Assembly (NCBI GenBank): GCA_949358305.1
Contig: OX442315.1
Location: forward strand, 7,962,427 to 8,026,426
Length of the DNA stretch: 64,000 nt
Source of the DNA: Strigamia acuminata
Lineage: Eukaryota; Arthropoda; Chilopoda; Geophilomorpha; Linotaeniidae
Direction: 5' to 3'
Within the stretch, counting starts at the first letter, position 1; every line of letters starts with the position of its first letter. Below, one piece after another: positions 41,837-50,914 of this stretch. Under the pieces are notes generated by a model. The model saw only the letters and a program-made list of their open reading frames with translations. It was not told the origin of the DNA and searched no databases. A program made the translations under genes and the position numbers.

Positions 41837-42463
41837 CTAGCACCACAGATGTATATCGGCGGTGCTCATTCCGTCGTCTTGCAAAATCCGTTCTGCAACC
41901 GCCGGCGCAGTGTCGATTAGCTGCTGGCGGTAGTGTTGATACACTTCTTCGCGGGCCTCCTCGGTCTCGGCCGCTTGCCACGCGAACAACACATGCTCCT
42001 CCGCCGGCCTGCCGGAGTATTGGCTCGACAGGGCCGGGTGGAAGATTGGTGACTTCGGGTCATCGATGCGAGCGAGCTCTGCAGCGACGACGTTTCGCAC
42101 CGACTCCGGGAACGCGTCCAGGAGTGTACAATCGTTAACCCAACGCTTGGCGAGGGCGCGCGAAAATAATACGCGCAGGCGGTATGGCTTTGCATCTTCG
42201 CCAAAGCAGCGGCGCAGAAAATCGGGCAGTACGCCTCGATAAATGCCCGCTCGCACTATGCATGCGGGGCTGAGCGCTCCCCACGTGTCTCGGAGCTCCA
42301 TCTGCAATGATGGAAACAAAATAATTAATAAAATCGCCAATAACACGGAGATAAATAGGGGGTGGGCTCGAGGAACGTCGCTGAAACGTGCGACCGTTCG
42401 TCGAGTCCTATTCCTGTTCATTGATTCGTCCTTGTCAGGAAGAAAAGAGTCTTCTTGGCACAT
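41837..42463 (-). CDS. ORF3 upstream segment with one membrane span, 208 aa
   Basis: First ATG at 42463 (a TTG further up is ignored; a second ATG is at 42421). A basic N-terminus is followed by a strongly hydrophobic stretch of about 20 residues (FISVLLAILLIILF), then a soluble, Ala/Arg/Glu-rich segment. Ends at TAG (41839-41837). The next 785 codons continue in the same frame after that stop, so the two segments are probably one ORF3 with a single UAG that is either read through or mutated. There is a single membrane anchor near the N-terminus but no fusion peptide, furin site or Cys pattern, so I do not call it Env. Family unknown. Confidence 0.6.
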   Translation of the reverse strand: MCQEDSFLPDKDESMNRNRTRRTVARFSDVPRAHPLFISVLLAILLIILFPSLQMELRDTWGALSPACIVRAGIYRGVLPDFLRRCFGEDAKPYRLRVLFSRALAKRWVNDCTLLDAFPESVRNVVAAELARIDDPKSPIFHPALSSQYSGRPAEEHVLFAWQAAETEEAREEVYQHYRQQLIDTAPAVAERILQDDGMSTADIHLWC

Positions 42464-42479
42464 CTGGCTCACGTCCAAT

Positions 42480-43671
42480 GATAACCACGTGACGGAATCG
42501 AGCGTATTAATCCGGAAATTTTTCTTCGGATTATTTAATTTAAAATTAAACTGTAAATTCGTATTAAACCAATAAATTCGCGAAATCGTTCGTGAAAATC
42601 TCCAATGACAATTTTAGAACATGTAAACAAATGTTCTTGTCGTGAATTAACTTGTAAAGAAATAAATTTGTCTAAAACTATTCCCAAAATTCGGAATTAA
42701 AGTCGAATTAAAAACGAATCTAAAATAAATTAGTGTCATCGGGGAAAATTCGCGAACAAAATAACGAATAAAAATAGAAAACAACGTTCTATTAATTATT
42801 CCAAAATCTATCCAATAAATTATTCCCATTTCTGGAATATAAAAAGAAAGCTCGTTTCCTTTGTCTTGTTCGTGTCAATTGTCGTGAGTCATCTTCAAGG
42901 AGTGAGGCGACAGTTTGTCTGCTATCGCGTCCTTGAAGACAAATAATAGGAGAAAATACAATCGCTCTCGCGATCGTGGATATTAGTATAATAATTATAC
43001 ACTATTTCGAACGCAGAGCGTTCATGTCAAGTATTAGTCAAGTGTATCTTTAATTCGACCGCACGGAGCTAAATCTCGTGCGGCGATGCCGACTACTACC
43101 TGATCGGGTGGAACTACGTTAATGTCCTGGTCCCAATTCTCGTCATGATGCTCGATTTCAAGCATTTCCTCATCCCCTCCTTCCTCAGCCATCGTGAGGA
43201 TTGCGCGTTCAGTCAGACCACGATGAAAAAACTTAAAAACTCCTCGTAAAATGGATCAAAAACTCGGTTAAAAATAAACTCGATGCGTATCACGTGCGGA
43301 CGACGATCAGCTGATTTAGCGGAAGTCCGGGTGAAAACGAGGCAATCGTGGTGGGTTCTGGGTAATTTTACTCCAGAACCAGGTGTTTATGACTTGTGCG
43401 CAACAGCCCGCGCGCATGTTACGCTACGGGGCTCCTTTGTTTCTACGCCCGTGCGCGATCGCTGCTACGGGGTCTTTTGCACGCGGTATCCAACCCGTGC
43501 CGATAATTTTGCTACGGGTCCCGCGTTTCCACGCCATCTCGTGACGTGAATTCGACCGATATCCGCTTTGTTGGACTTAGCGAAATTTTTCGAGTCTCGG
43601 ATTTTGATGGCTAGCGCTGTCGATGATTAATTTTTTTGTTTTTCAGCGTCGCCATCGACTCGTAACGTTTT
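42480..43671 (-). other. spacer between pol and ORF3
   Basis: 1.2 kb inside the element without a long frame. It contains a 52-codon acidic ORF (next entry), a GC-rich segment with three GCTACGGG copies (43420-43520, plus strand) and an AT-rich half (42500-42860). It is where spliced elements carry their leader-to-env intron. Possible donor CAGGTAGTA at about 43102 and acceptor TTTACAG at about 42555, both minus strand and both unproven. Confidence 0.4.
43034..43192 (-). CDS. small acidic ORF inside the 13.5-kb element, 52 aa
   Basis: ATG at 43192, TAA at 43034-43036. The N-terminal half is strongly acidic (MAEEGGDEEMLEIEHHDE). A consensus splice donor (CAG then GTAGTA) sits in the middle, so it may be a leader exon spliced to ORF3. 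Composition looks protein-like, but evidence is thin. Confidence 0.35.
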   Translation of the reverse strand: MAEEGGDEEMLEIEHHDENWDQDINVVPPDQVVVGIAARDLAPCGRIKDTLD

Positions 43672-46600
43672 CTACTCCTTTCCTACGACCTTTCCGTCTT
43701 TTATAAACGGATTACTTCTACGAGGCCGCAGGTGATGAGTCGAGACAGGTACGACGTTTTTTGTTGTTTTTTGTGTCTGTACCTCCTCATGTGTATTTCT
43801 TTTTTTATCCGTGTTTTTTGTGTTTGTTTCAGGAGTTTCTCCTGTTTCCCCCCCGACCAAAATTGGATCCGGAACGGATTCAACTATCTCGTTAACCGGA
43901 GGTGAAGGGGCGTCGAAATGCTCCTCGTTGTCACTTGGCGGTGCTTTTTCCGACTCGCCAGCGAACATATCGACGATTTGGCCGTCAGTTTTAGACTTGA
44001 CTTGGCCTTTGGCCCACATTTCTTGCGGGAATTCCGGAATGTACGGAGTTAACTCTCGTACTTGTATCGATTTATGCTCGGTATTGTCCTCGAGCTTACG
44101 TAATTTATACGCGTTACCGCCATGCTTGCCGATGATCACATACGGACCATCTCTCTTGTCGGCCAAGCTGGCAGTGATTCCTCTCGCTGCATTTGAGAGG
44201 GTGTGTGCAACTTTCCACACCAAATCATTGATTTCGAAATTCACAAATTTTCCACCGCTTTTATCTTGCAAAATGCGGTCGCGCATATTAAAAATGTGCG
44301 CCATCATGTGCTTGTACGTGTTGGAGATGGTTTGCTCCAATTTATACACGTACTCATGTGGTTTCTCAGGGTCCACCACATTTACCGACTCTGCCACTCG
44401 TGGGTCCCAAGGCACTCGTAGCTCTCGGGCGAAGTTGAGGTAGGCCGGAGAAAAATCTCTCGTCCTCGAGACTGTTGTTCGTATGCTGAACGCGATCTCC
44501 CTCAAGTATTCATCCCACCTATTGTGGATGTCAGTGAATATGCTTAGTGCATATTTAATGTCCCTGTTGAGTCGCTCAACGGGATTTGTTCTGGGATTGT
44601 AGGTCGAAGTATGTGACGCCACAATTCCGAACTTCTCACAAAACTTACCCCAAATTTTCGAGATAAATTGGGGTCCGTTATCGGATATTATTTTACGTGG
44701 AAATCCGTAACGTAACGCTACGTCGTAGATACATTCAACGATTTTTTCTGCTGAAGGTCTAGCGACGGCGTACAACTCGGGCCAACGAGTCGCCACGTCC
44801 ATTATAACGATAATGTACGCATTTTTATTTCCCGTAACGGGTTTTGGGCCCATCACATCGACACTTAAACAATCAAAAGGCGCGTAAGGCCCTAAGAAAA
44901 TAGTTTCGAATGGTGATTTACTCCTCGGCTTGCACGCTTGACATCGCTGACATTGGTGGACAAAAAGAGCAATATCTTTTTTCATCCCTGTCCAGTGAAA
45001 AAGCTGTGTAGCACGATAGAGTGTTCTGCTTACTCCCGCATGACTTGCAAGCGGGTGCCCGTGTAACAACCACAATATACGACCAATTAAGGAAGCAGGT
45101 ATTACTACCTTTACTGCGGTGTCTGATTCACTCAAGTCATCTTGGTGATTTGGGTGATGTTTCACCAAAAGGCCGTCATCCAATAGGTAATCTATGGATT
45201 CGTGCGCATAACGACGCTTCTGCCTTCTGGTTAAGTTGGGCGGATATTTTCCTGTCAGTACGAATCTAGCTCTATCCTGACATTTTTTGTCTAATTTTTG
45301 TTGCACAATTATTTCCTCCCTTGTCGGGGGATTGCTTCGCATTTGCTTGCCGACACGAGCGTGGAAGGCGCTTAGAAGCGGGTCATTTATTCTCTGCTCT
45401 AGCTTAAATTCCTTCTTTGCATTTGGGTAATTGTCAGCAGCTGGTTGGTATAACCGCGTCCAGAATCCACAGAATTTTACATCTGCCGGAGACGCGGTAG
45501 GAATTTCATTCATTTTCCTTAAATCCCAACGGTGACAACTCGTCGGGCAGTAAATGATGCGGGAATCATCCTCGCCATCATCGTCAGCGTCGATAGGATC
45601 TGACACTGGTGCCCGTGACAGAGCATCAGCCACGACGTTATATTTGCCGGGCTTGTATTGAATGGTCAAGTCGCATGCCATCAGTTCTAACTGCCATCTG
45701 GCTAGTCGACCGGCTGGCTCCTTTAATTTCATCAGCCATTGTAACGCTTGATGATCTGTGTGGACTACAAATTTGGTATATTCGAGATAATCTCTGAATT
45801 TCCTTATAGCCCACACAACTGCCAAACACTCCAACTCTGTGGCGTTGTAATTTTTTTCAGCGCCTTGAAGTTTGCGACTTATAAACATGCACGGCAGGTC
45901 TTGTTCGACTCCGTCGCGCACGTGAGTTTGGAGCAACGCGGCTCCTAACCCAACTCTGCTGGCGTCCGTATGTAATATGAACGGCCGGTTTAAGTCGGGT
46001 AGAGGCATTACGCCGACTTCCGTCAGCATCCTCTTTATCGCATTAAATGCGATGTTGCACTCATTTGACCATACAAATTCGTTTTCATTCTTCAGGAGGT
46101 CGGTAACTGGGGCTGCCACTTCAGCTAGACCCGGTAGTAACCTGCCGAAGAAGTTTATCATTCCCATAAACCGTTGGACACCTTTAACGTCCTCGGGTGG
46201 TGGGAAACGATTAATCGCATCGATTTTTTCGGGGCCAATAGCTAAACCATTGACTCCAATGCGATAACCCAGGAAGGCAAGCTCCTTGCGACAGAACTTG
46301 CTCTTGCCCGGGTGAACGTGTAACCCAGCTTTTGCCAGCCGGGTGAGCACTTGGTCGATGTGCTCAATGTGCTCTTCGAATGTTTTAGAGGCAATAACTA
46401 TGTCATCTAGGTATGCCCACACAAACTGATGCAGGATATCACCCAATACGCTTTCGATTAGTCTCTGAAAGGTACTGGGAGCATTCACTAAACCAAACGG
46501 CATGACGTTGAACATCAACCGTCCAATTGGCGAGTAAAATGCTGTTTTTAGCTTATCCTCTGGCCTCATCTCAACTTGCCAGTATCCCTTTGACAGATCC

Positions 46601-47742
46601 ATCGTCGTAACCCAAGAAAAGGGGCTAAGCTCTCTCAAAATGGATTCGATAGACGGCATCTGTATGGGATCTATCTCTGTCACCGCGTTTAATGGGCGGT
46701 AATCAATGCATAGACGCGGATCCGAGCCCGGGCGCATCACGAGCACAACTCGCGTCGCGTATTCTTCCTGGGCCTCGGAGACAATGCCACTGTCTAGCAT
46801 TTCTTGGCACATTTTTTGTACTATTTCACGTTTTTGTGGATTCATTCCCTTATACGCAACTCGTATAGGTTTATTATCCGTCAATTTAATTTCGTGAATC
46901 GCCCTATTCGTTCGGCCCGGTTTTTTCGACAGGATCCCCTCATATTTAAGTAGGACCCTTCGTAGGGCTGCCGCTTCGTTTAATTCTAAAGCGGCGTCGG
47001 CGACAAGCGTTTCCACTACATTGTCCCGTTGCAATTCTGCTACGAATGCTTTAAAATCGTAGTCTTGAACGAATTTCTTTAGGCCTTTTTCCCACTGTGT
47101 CTTGTCGGCCGCTTCTTTGATAAGAGCTGGTGGCACGACAATTGCGGGTCTTTCTCTATCATTTCTGATATAATTCCAAGATTTCGTTATTGGATTCGGT
47201 TGTATTTCCATTGACGCCATGAGGTCTAAGCCCAACAGAAAAATTCTGTCGCATGTGGGCAGGACCAGGAAAGGGTGTTGTTCTACCCCTCCGAGCCATT
47301 CCATGGTCAATAGTATGACTCCTTTTGGACGCGCCATTCCGTTGGCGGTTTTTAGACGTACATTTTTATTAACGCCTTTGATCTTATCGGTGAGACCCAA
47401 TGATGCTACTATGTCTTCGGAAACGAACGAGCGATCTGCTCCCGAGTCTAATAGTCCCATAATTTTTTCGCGTTCTATCGTCATGGGCAGCATACATAGG
47501 CGGCTGGTGTAATCGACCGCCACGTTGCACATGAAAACACGAAATTCTTCTGTGTCTTCGACTACTTGAGGTAATTCTTCAAGCAGTAGGTTCGGTTCTT
47601 CCGCCTCAGCCTCAGCGTTTGCGGTGATTACCTGCAAAGCGTTGTTGGCCCTGTCTTGGATCTGGGCGTTAGCTATGTCACTACCCATTTCTTTGACTGG
47701 TGGCGGTTTATCGAACCCTTTGTTAAACCCCTTTTTCTTCAT
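43672..47742 (-). CDS. pol: Pol polyprotein of the 13.5-kb element, 1356 aa from first ATG
   Basis: Full set of Ty3/gypsy enzymes in the usual order. Aspartic protease DSGA (99-102). Reverse transcriptase with RLCIDYRPLN (343-352), MDLSKGYWQ (381-389) and YLDD (444-447). RNase H with HTDAS (591-595), TDHQ (662-665) and ADALSR (705-710). Integrase zinc site H895/H901/C931/C934 and core residues D962, D1021 and E1056. A C-terminal SH3-like region (about 1190-1260) is followed by a 100-residue acidic/Ser/Thr-rich tail. All catalytic residues are present and no stop or frameshift is seen, so the copy may be competent. Translation is expected from the -1 shift in gag rather than from the ATG at 47742. 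Confidence 0.93.
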   Translation of the reverse strand: MKKKGFNKGFDKPPPVKEMGSDIANAQIQDRANNALQVITANAEAEAEEPNLLLEELPQVVEDTEEFRVFMCNVAVDYTSRLCMLPMTIEREKIMGLLDSGADRSFVSEDIVASLGLTDKIKGVNKNVRLKTANGMARPKGVILLTMEWLGGVEQHPFLVLPTCDRIFLLGLDLMASMEIQPNPITKSWNYIRNDRERPAIVVPPALIKEAADKTQWEKGLKKFVQDYDFKAFVAELQRDNVVETLVADAALELNEAAALRRVLLKYEGILSKKPGRTNRAIHEIKLTDNKPIRVAYKGMNPQKREIVQKMCQEMLDSGIVSEAQEEYATRVVLVMRPGSDPRLCIDYRPLNAVTEIDPIQMPSIESILRELSPFSWVTTMDLSKGYWQVEMRPEDKLKTAFYSPIGRLMFNVMPFGLVNAPSTFQRLIESVLGDILHQFVWAYLDDIVIASKTFEEHIEHIDQVLTRLAKAGLHVHPGKSKFCRKELAFLGYRIGVNGLAIGPEKIDAINRFPPPEDVKGVQRFMGMINFFGRLLPGLAEVAAPVTDLLKNENEFVWSNECNIAFNAIKRMLTEVGVMPLPDLNRPFILHTDASRVGLGAALLQTHVRDGVEQDLPCMFISRKLQGAEKNYNATELECLAVVWAIRKFRDYLEYTKFVVHTDHQALQWLMKLKEPAGRLARWQLELMACDLTIQYKPGKYNVVADALSRAPVSDPIDADDDGEDDSRIIYCPTSCHRWDLRKMNEIPTASPADVKFCGFWTRLYQPAADNYPNAKKEFKLEQRINDPLLSAFHARVGKQMRSNPPTREEIIVQQKLDKKCQDRARFVLTGKYPPNLTRRQKRRYAHESIDYLLDDGLLVKHHPNHQDDLSESDTAVKVVIPASLIGRILWLLHGHPLASHAGVSRTLYRATQLFHWTGMKKDIALFVHQCQRCQACKPRSKSPFETIFLGPYAPFDCLSVDVMGPKPVTGNKNAYIIVIMDVATRWPELYAVARPSAEKIVECIYDVALRYGFPRKIISDNGPQFISKIWGKFCEKFGIVASHTSTYNPRTNPVERLNRDIKYALSIFTDIHNRWDEYLREIAFSIRTTVSRTRDFSPAYLNFARELRVPWDPRVAESVNVVDPEKPHEYVYKLEQTISNTYKHMMAHIFNMRDRILQDKSGGKFVNFEINDLVWKVAHTLSNAARGITASLADKRDGPYVIIGKHGGNAYKLRKLEDNTEHKSIQVRELTPYIPEFPQEMWAKGQVKSKTDGQIVDMFAGESEKAPPSDNEEHFDAPSPPVNEIVESVPDPILVGGETGETPETNTKNTDKKRNTHEEVQTQKTTKNVVPVSTHHLRPRRSNPFIKDGKVVGKE

Positions 47743-47765
47743 GAATGGCGCAGACGGTCGAGAAT

Positions 47766-50700
47766 TTATTTCTTCGCCGCCTGCGCTGACTCGTTTTTTG
47801 ACTCGTTTTTTGCCATGGCGAGTTTAATCTCTGCCATCTGCTTCATTATCGCGTCAAACTTAGCGTCTTCTTTCGCTGTTCTTGGGCACTCATTGGAATA
47901 GTGACCCGGTTGGTTACACTTGAAACAACGAATATTTGATTTGTCTCTTGGGGCTTCAATCGATTTTTTCTTTTCAGGGTCTACTTTCGACGGTGGTGTG
48001 TAATTTTTTCGAAAATACTTCGGAATTCGGCCGGCATTTGGTTTTAACCTGGCGCGAAATTCTTCTACCGCTCTATCTCGATGTATGAGATGTACTAGCG
48101 GTCCTTCCTCATCGCAACCCGTTGATAAGGTATCGCGATAACTTCGTATTTCTTCGTCCGTCGAATAATCGTCTTTTTCTTCTTTTTCGTCTGATTTTCC
48201 GACATTTTGTTCGGCTTCCTCCCCCTCCTTGACCTCCTCCAGTGTCGCTTGCATGGCTGACGCTGTCGGTGCCTTTTTAGGGGCGGCCAAAGGGTTGGAA
48301 GGCAGCGTGGATGTCAGTTTATTTTTTATTTGTAAACCAACGCTAGCTTCTGCCAGCTCCATTATACCGCTAAGATATTCAGTAGGGCGCATGATTTTGT
48401 CTGTCGCCCCATATCTTTCTGCACTCAACTTGAGACGTTTAGCGGTTGCTGCTTTCTCCGCTTCTGGTAAAGCGGAATAATATCTCTTCTCGATATCTAT
48501 CGTGTTCTCGAACAGGAAGGCGCTCATTTCTTCGTAGCTGCCTCCTGTCGGTGCCCTTTCTTCAAGTAGCACCCGTTGCGAGTATTCCGACAAACCGCCG
48601 AGAAAGAAAAGGTTGAATCCCGTGGCATGAAATTCCATCGGGGCCTTTTCGAACAACAATCTGGCGCGAATGTCGTAATCCATTATGGTTTCACCAGGCA
48701 TCTGGCGAAGACCTCGCATCTTTCGGCTCACCTCTTCGGGTGTCTCGCCGTAGCGCAGGTCGAATCTCATTAAAAAGTCGTCCCAATTGACGCCTTTCAA
48801 TCCTTGGTACCACTCACGTGCCGAGCCTGTCATTAGCTCGACAATACCGTGGGTGAGCATGTCTCCTACGGTGGCTTTAGTGGCAGTCTTAATTCGAATT
48901 ACTTCGTCAAGGAAGCGATCTCCCGCTTTCCATGACCCGTCGAAACGGTTCTGAATATAAAATTGCCACCTAATATTCCCGGTAACACTCATGGTGTCAC
49001 GTCGGGAGACAGCGTATTTTTTCTTTACGCGGTCACCAGTGTTACGATTACGATCATTTCGTTTGCTCAGATCGATTCCTTCGGCTTTTAACGAGCCAAG
49101 CAGGGCTCTTCCAAGCTCTCCCATCGTATACTGTCGACCCGTCGAATCGGTAAACGCGCTTTGTCGGGGAAGGTCCTGAAACTCCTCCCGTCGGTGGTCG
49201 CTATTTTCCGATCGACGTCGTTTCTCTCTATCGCGCGGAGAGTTGGATCTCTTCCGGCGATTACTTGATTTATCATTTCGTCTGTCGTCGTTGGACGAGG
49301 GGTCGGAGCTGGGGTCGGGAGACGGTGAGTGGCGTGGCAGGTCGCGCCGTGAAGAGCTTGACTCTTTCCGGCCTCTACGACGGTCGTCACGTTCCCTTTC
49401 CCTGCGTTCATCGCGTTCTCTTTCCCTTCGTCTTTCTCCGGAGCCTCTCTCCGAATCGTGATGACTGGGTGCATTCGACTCCAGTCCATCCGACGACGAA
49501 TCACTGTTTCCGTAGTGATACTGTTGCTGTCCTCTCTCGCGTTGACGTTCCTCTCGTGACGAGGTGCGGTCTTCGGAATGTTTTCTCGAAGGTCCGTCGT
49601 CTTTGAGGATGGGCACTGACTGTGGCCAGTCGCTACCCCGCGGGTCGTCGCGTTGTCGGCTCGTGTGAGTCTGTTCTTCGTTACGACGCGCGTTGTTCGC
49701 ATTTATTAATCGGTTGATAGCGTTGTTAGTATTATCGTCTAACGCCATCATGCGAGGTCGAACGCGTTGTCCGGTCGAAACTTCCCGTTTGCGTGGAGTG
49801 ACTGGCACTTCCTTTTTTCGCTCGGGTTTGGGGCTGACCTTCGGCGTGCGCTTCGGGTCGCCTTCGACGCTCTCGTCGGACAATTCGGACGAGCTAACTT
49901 CTGGCTTGCGAACGGATTTTGGTTTGTCTCGTTGCAGCCTAGCCATGAAAGCTTGTTCAGCTTCTTGCTGAGAATGGAATGCATAACGATGTGCATGTAA
50001 GGCTCGATCAACTATTTCCACCTCTTCTGGAGTGGTCGGAACGCGCTGGGATTTGCCGTACTCGAGAGCTCGCGCTTCTCTTTCCGCCAGCTTCCGCTTT
50101 CTCTCGCGGATGGCTTGTCGGGCCTCATTCTCGACATCCGCTTCGAATTGAGCGGAATCTACCATTCGTTGAGCGTATGCGTCTTCAACAACGGTGATTT
50201 CTGGGGATAACCTATGCGCTCTTAAAGCTGCACGTACGATTTGTAATGTTTCGTACACAGTTATTTTTCCCGTTGGCAGAGTGTATCGTACACCTTCTGC
50301 CTGTGCCAACTGCATCGTGTCAACCAATGTGGCCGAGACGCTGTAAGGCTGGCTCGGGACACGCTCAGTTTTTGACGCATTGGACTTGTGTCCTTCAGAC
50401 CTGACCGAAGCTGGGCGGCTTTGCGTAATCGGCGTGTTTAGTGCCGAATTAGCTGTCGTATTTGAGGCCGTCTTTTGTATCGGAGACGCCGCTTTCGGAC
50501 TGCCCACCTCGGTGTCGTGCGTTAGACGAGGCGATTGGTTACGGGATAAAACCTCGTTTCCGCTCGTCTCGCCGTCACGGTTAGAACGCGGCAGTTTGGA
50601 GTGAGATTGCTCTTCACCCCGCTCTGTCTCGTCCAATCGCGGCCTCGTCTCGGAACGAGACGGGTGCGATGCCTCCGATGCGCTTCTACGATCGGGTTTA

Positions 50701-50846
50701 GGCTTGCGCCGTTTTTGCCTCGCTTCGTGCGCTGAGGCTTTGGGTAAGGGACCTCCAGATCGCAAGTGATAGTCGGCGCCTTTACGACTGCCGGCTCTCT
50801 TGTTTGCGTCGGAGTCGGAATCCGTTACTCGGATATTGTCTGCCAT
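47766..50846 (-). CDS. gag: Gag polyprotein of the 13.5-kb element, 1026 aa
   Basis: Starts at the ATG at 50846 (MADNIRV), about 50 bases after the primer site. An upstream in-frame TTG is not used. The N-terminal 560 residues are charged and low-complexity, with an Arg/Glu/Asp/Ser-rich tract (RRRERERDERRE around 480-520) like RS/RE proteins. A retrotransposon capsid-like domain follows (about 620-760, with WYQGLKGVNWDDFLMRF). Near the end is one CCHC zinc knuckle (974-987). At over 1000 residues it is two to three times a usual gypsy Gag, mostly through the charged N-terminal half. The last codons contain two AAAAAAC slippery sites that lead into pol. Confidence 0.9.
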   Translation of the reverse strand: MADNIRVTDSDSDANKRAGSRKGADYHLRSGGPLPKASAHEARQKRRKPKPDRRSASEASHPSRSETRPRLDETERGEEQSHSKLPRSNRDGETSGNEVLSRNQSPRLTHDTEVGSPKAASPIQKTASNTTANSALNTPITQSRPASVRSEGHKSNASKTERVPSQPYSVSATLVDTMQLAQAEGVRYTLPTGKITVYETLQIVRAALRAHRLSPEITVVEDAYAQRMVDSAQFEADVENEARQAIRERKRKLAEREARALEYGKSQRVPTTPEEVEIVDRALHAHRYAFHSQQEAEQAFMARLQRDKPKSVRKPEVSSSELSDESVEGDPKRTPKVSPKPERKKEVPVTPRKREVSTGQRVRPRMMALDDNTNNAINRLINANNARRNEEQTHTSRQRDDPRGSDWPQSVPILKDDGPSRKHSEDRTSSREERQRERGQQQYHYGNSDSSSDGLESNAPSHHDSERGSGERRRERERDERRERERDDRRRGRKESSSSRRDLPRHSPSPDPSSDPSSNDDRRNDKSSNRRKRSNSPRDREKRRRSENSDHRREEFQDLPRQSAFTDSTGRQYTMGELGRALLGSLKAEGIDLSKRNDRNRNTGDRVKKKYAVSRRDTMSVTGNIRWQFYIQNRFDGSWKAGDRFLDEVIRIKTATKATVGDMLTHGIVELMTGSAREWYQGLKGVNWDDFLMRFDLRYGETPEEVSRKMRGLRQMPGETIMDYDIRARLLFEKAPMEFHATGFNLFFLGGLSEYSQRVLLEERAPTGGSYEEMSAFLFENTIDIEKRYYSALPEAEKAATAKRLKLSAERYGATDKIMRPTEYLSGIMELAEASVGLQIKNKLTSTLPSNPLAAPKKAPTASAMQATLEEVKEGEEAEQNVGKSDEKEEKDDYSTDEEIRSYRDTLSTGCDEEGPLVHLIHRDRAVEEFRARLKPNAGRIPKYFRKNYTPPSKVDPEKKKSIEAPRDKSNIRCFKCNQPGHYSNECPRTAKEDAKFDAIMKQMAEIKLAMAKNESKNESAQAAKK
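47793..47811 (-). promoter_or_regulatory. twin AAAAAAC -1 frameshift sites
   Basis: On the minus strand AAAAAAC occurs at 47811-47805 and again at 47799-47793, 12 bases apart, both in the Gag frame as A-AAA-AAC. That is the textbook -1 slippery heptamer. Pol is in the -1 frame, and this frame is open from the heptamers to Pol's first ATG at 47742. Gag stops at 47766, so the overlap is short. Confidence 0.82.
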
Positions 50847-50894
50847 TTTTGGGTATGAAAATGATCTCAAGTTCTATTCGAGTCGTTTAAATCG

Positions 50895-50912
50895 ATCCCG
50901 GACAGGCCCCCA
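50895..50912 (-). other. primer-binding site, tRNA-Pro-like
   Basis: Two bases inside the 5' LTR the minus strand reads TGGGGGCCTGTCCGGGAT. It differs at two positions from the classical retroviral tRNA-Pro primer site TGGGGGCTCGTCCGGGAT, so proline tRNA is the likely primer. Confidence 0.75.
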
Positions 50913-50914
50913 CG

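Noticed and set aside
39476-42463. Calling ORF3 a retroviral envelope
   Set aside because: There is only one hydrophobic segment and it is near the N-terminus. There is no signal-peptidase-like start, fusion peptide, cleavage motif or cysteine pattern.
49088-49702. 204-codon frame within gag of the 13.5-kb element
   Set aside because: Out-of-frame shadow of the Arg/Glu-rich gag tract. No independent start context or motif.
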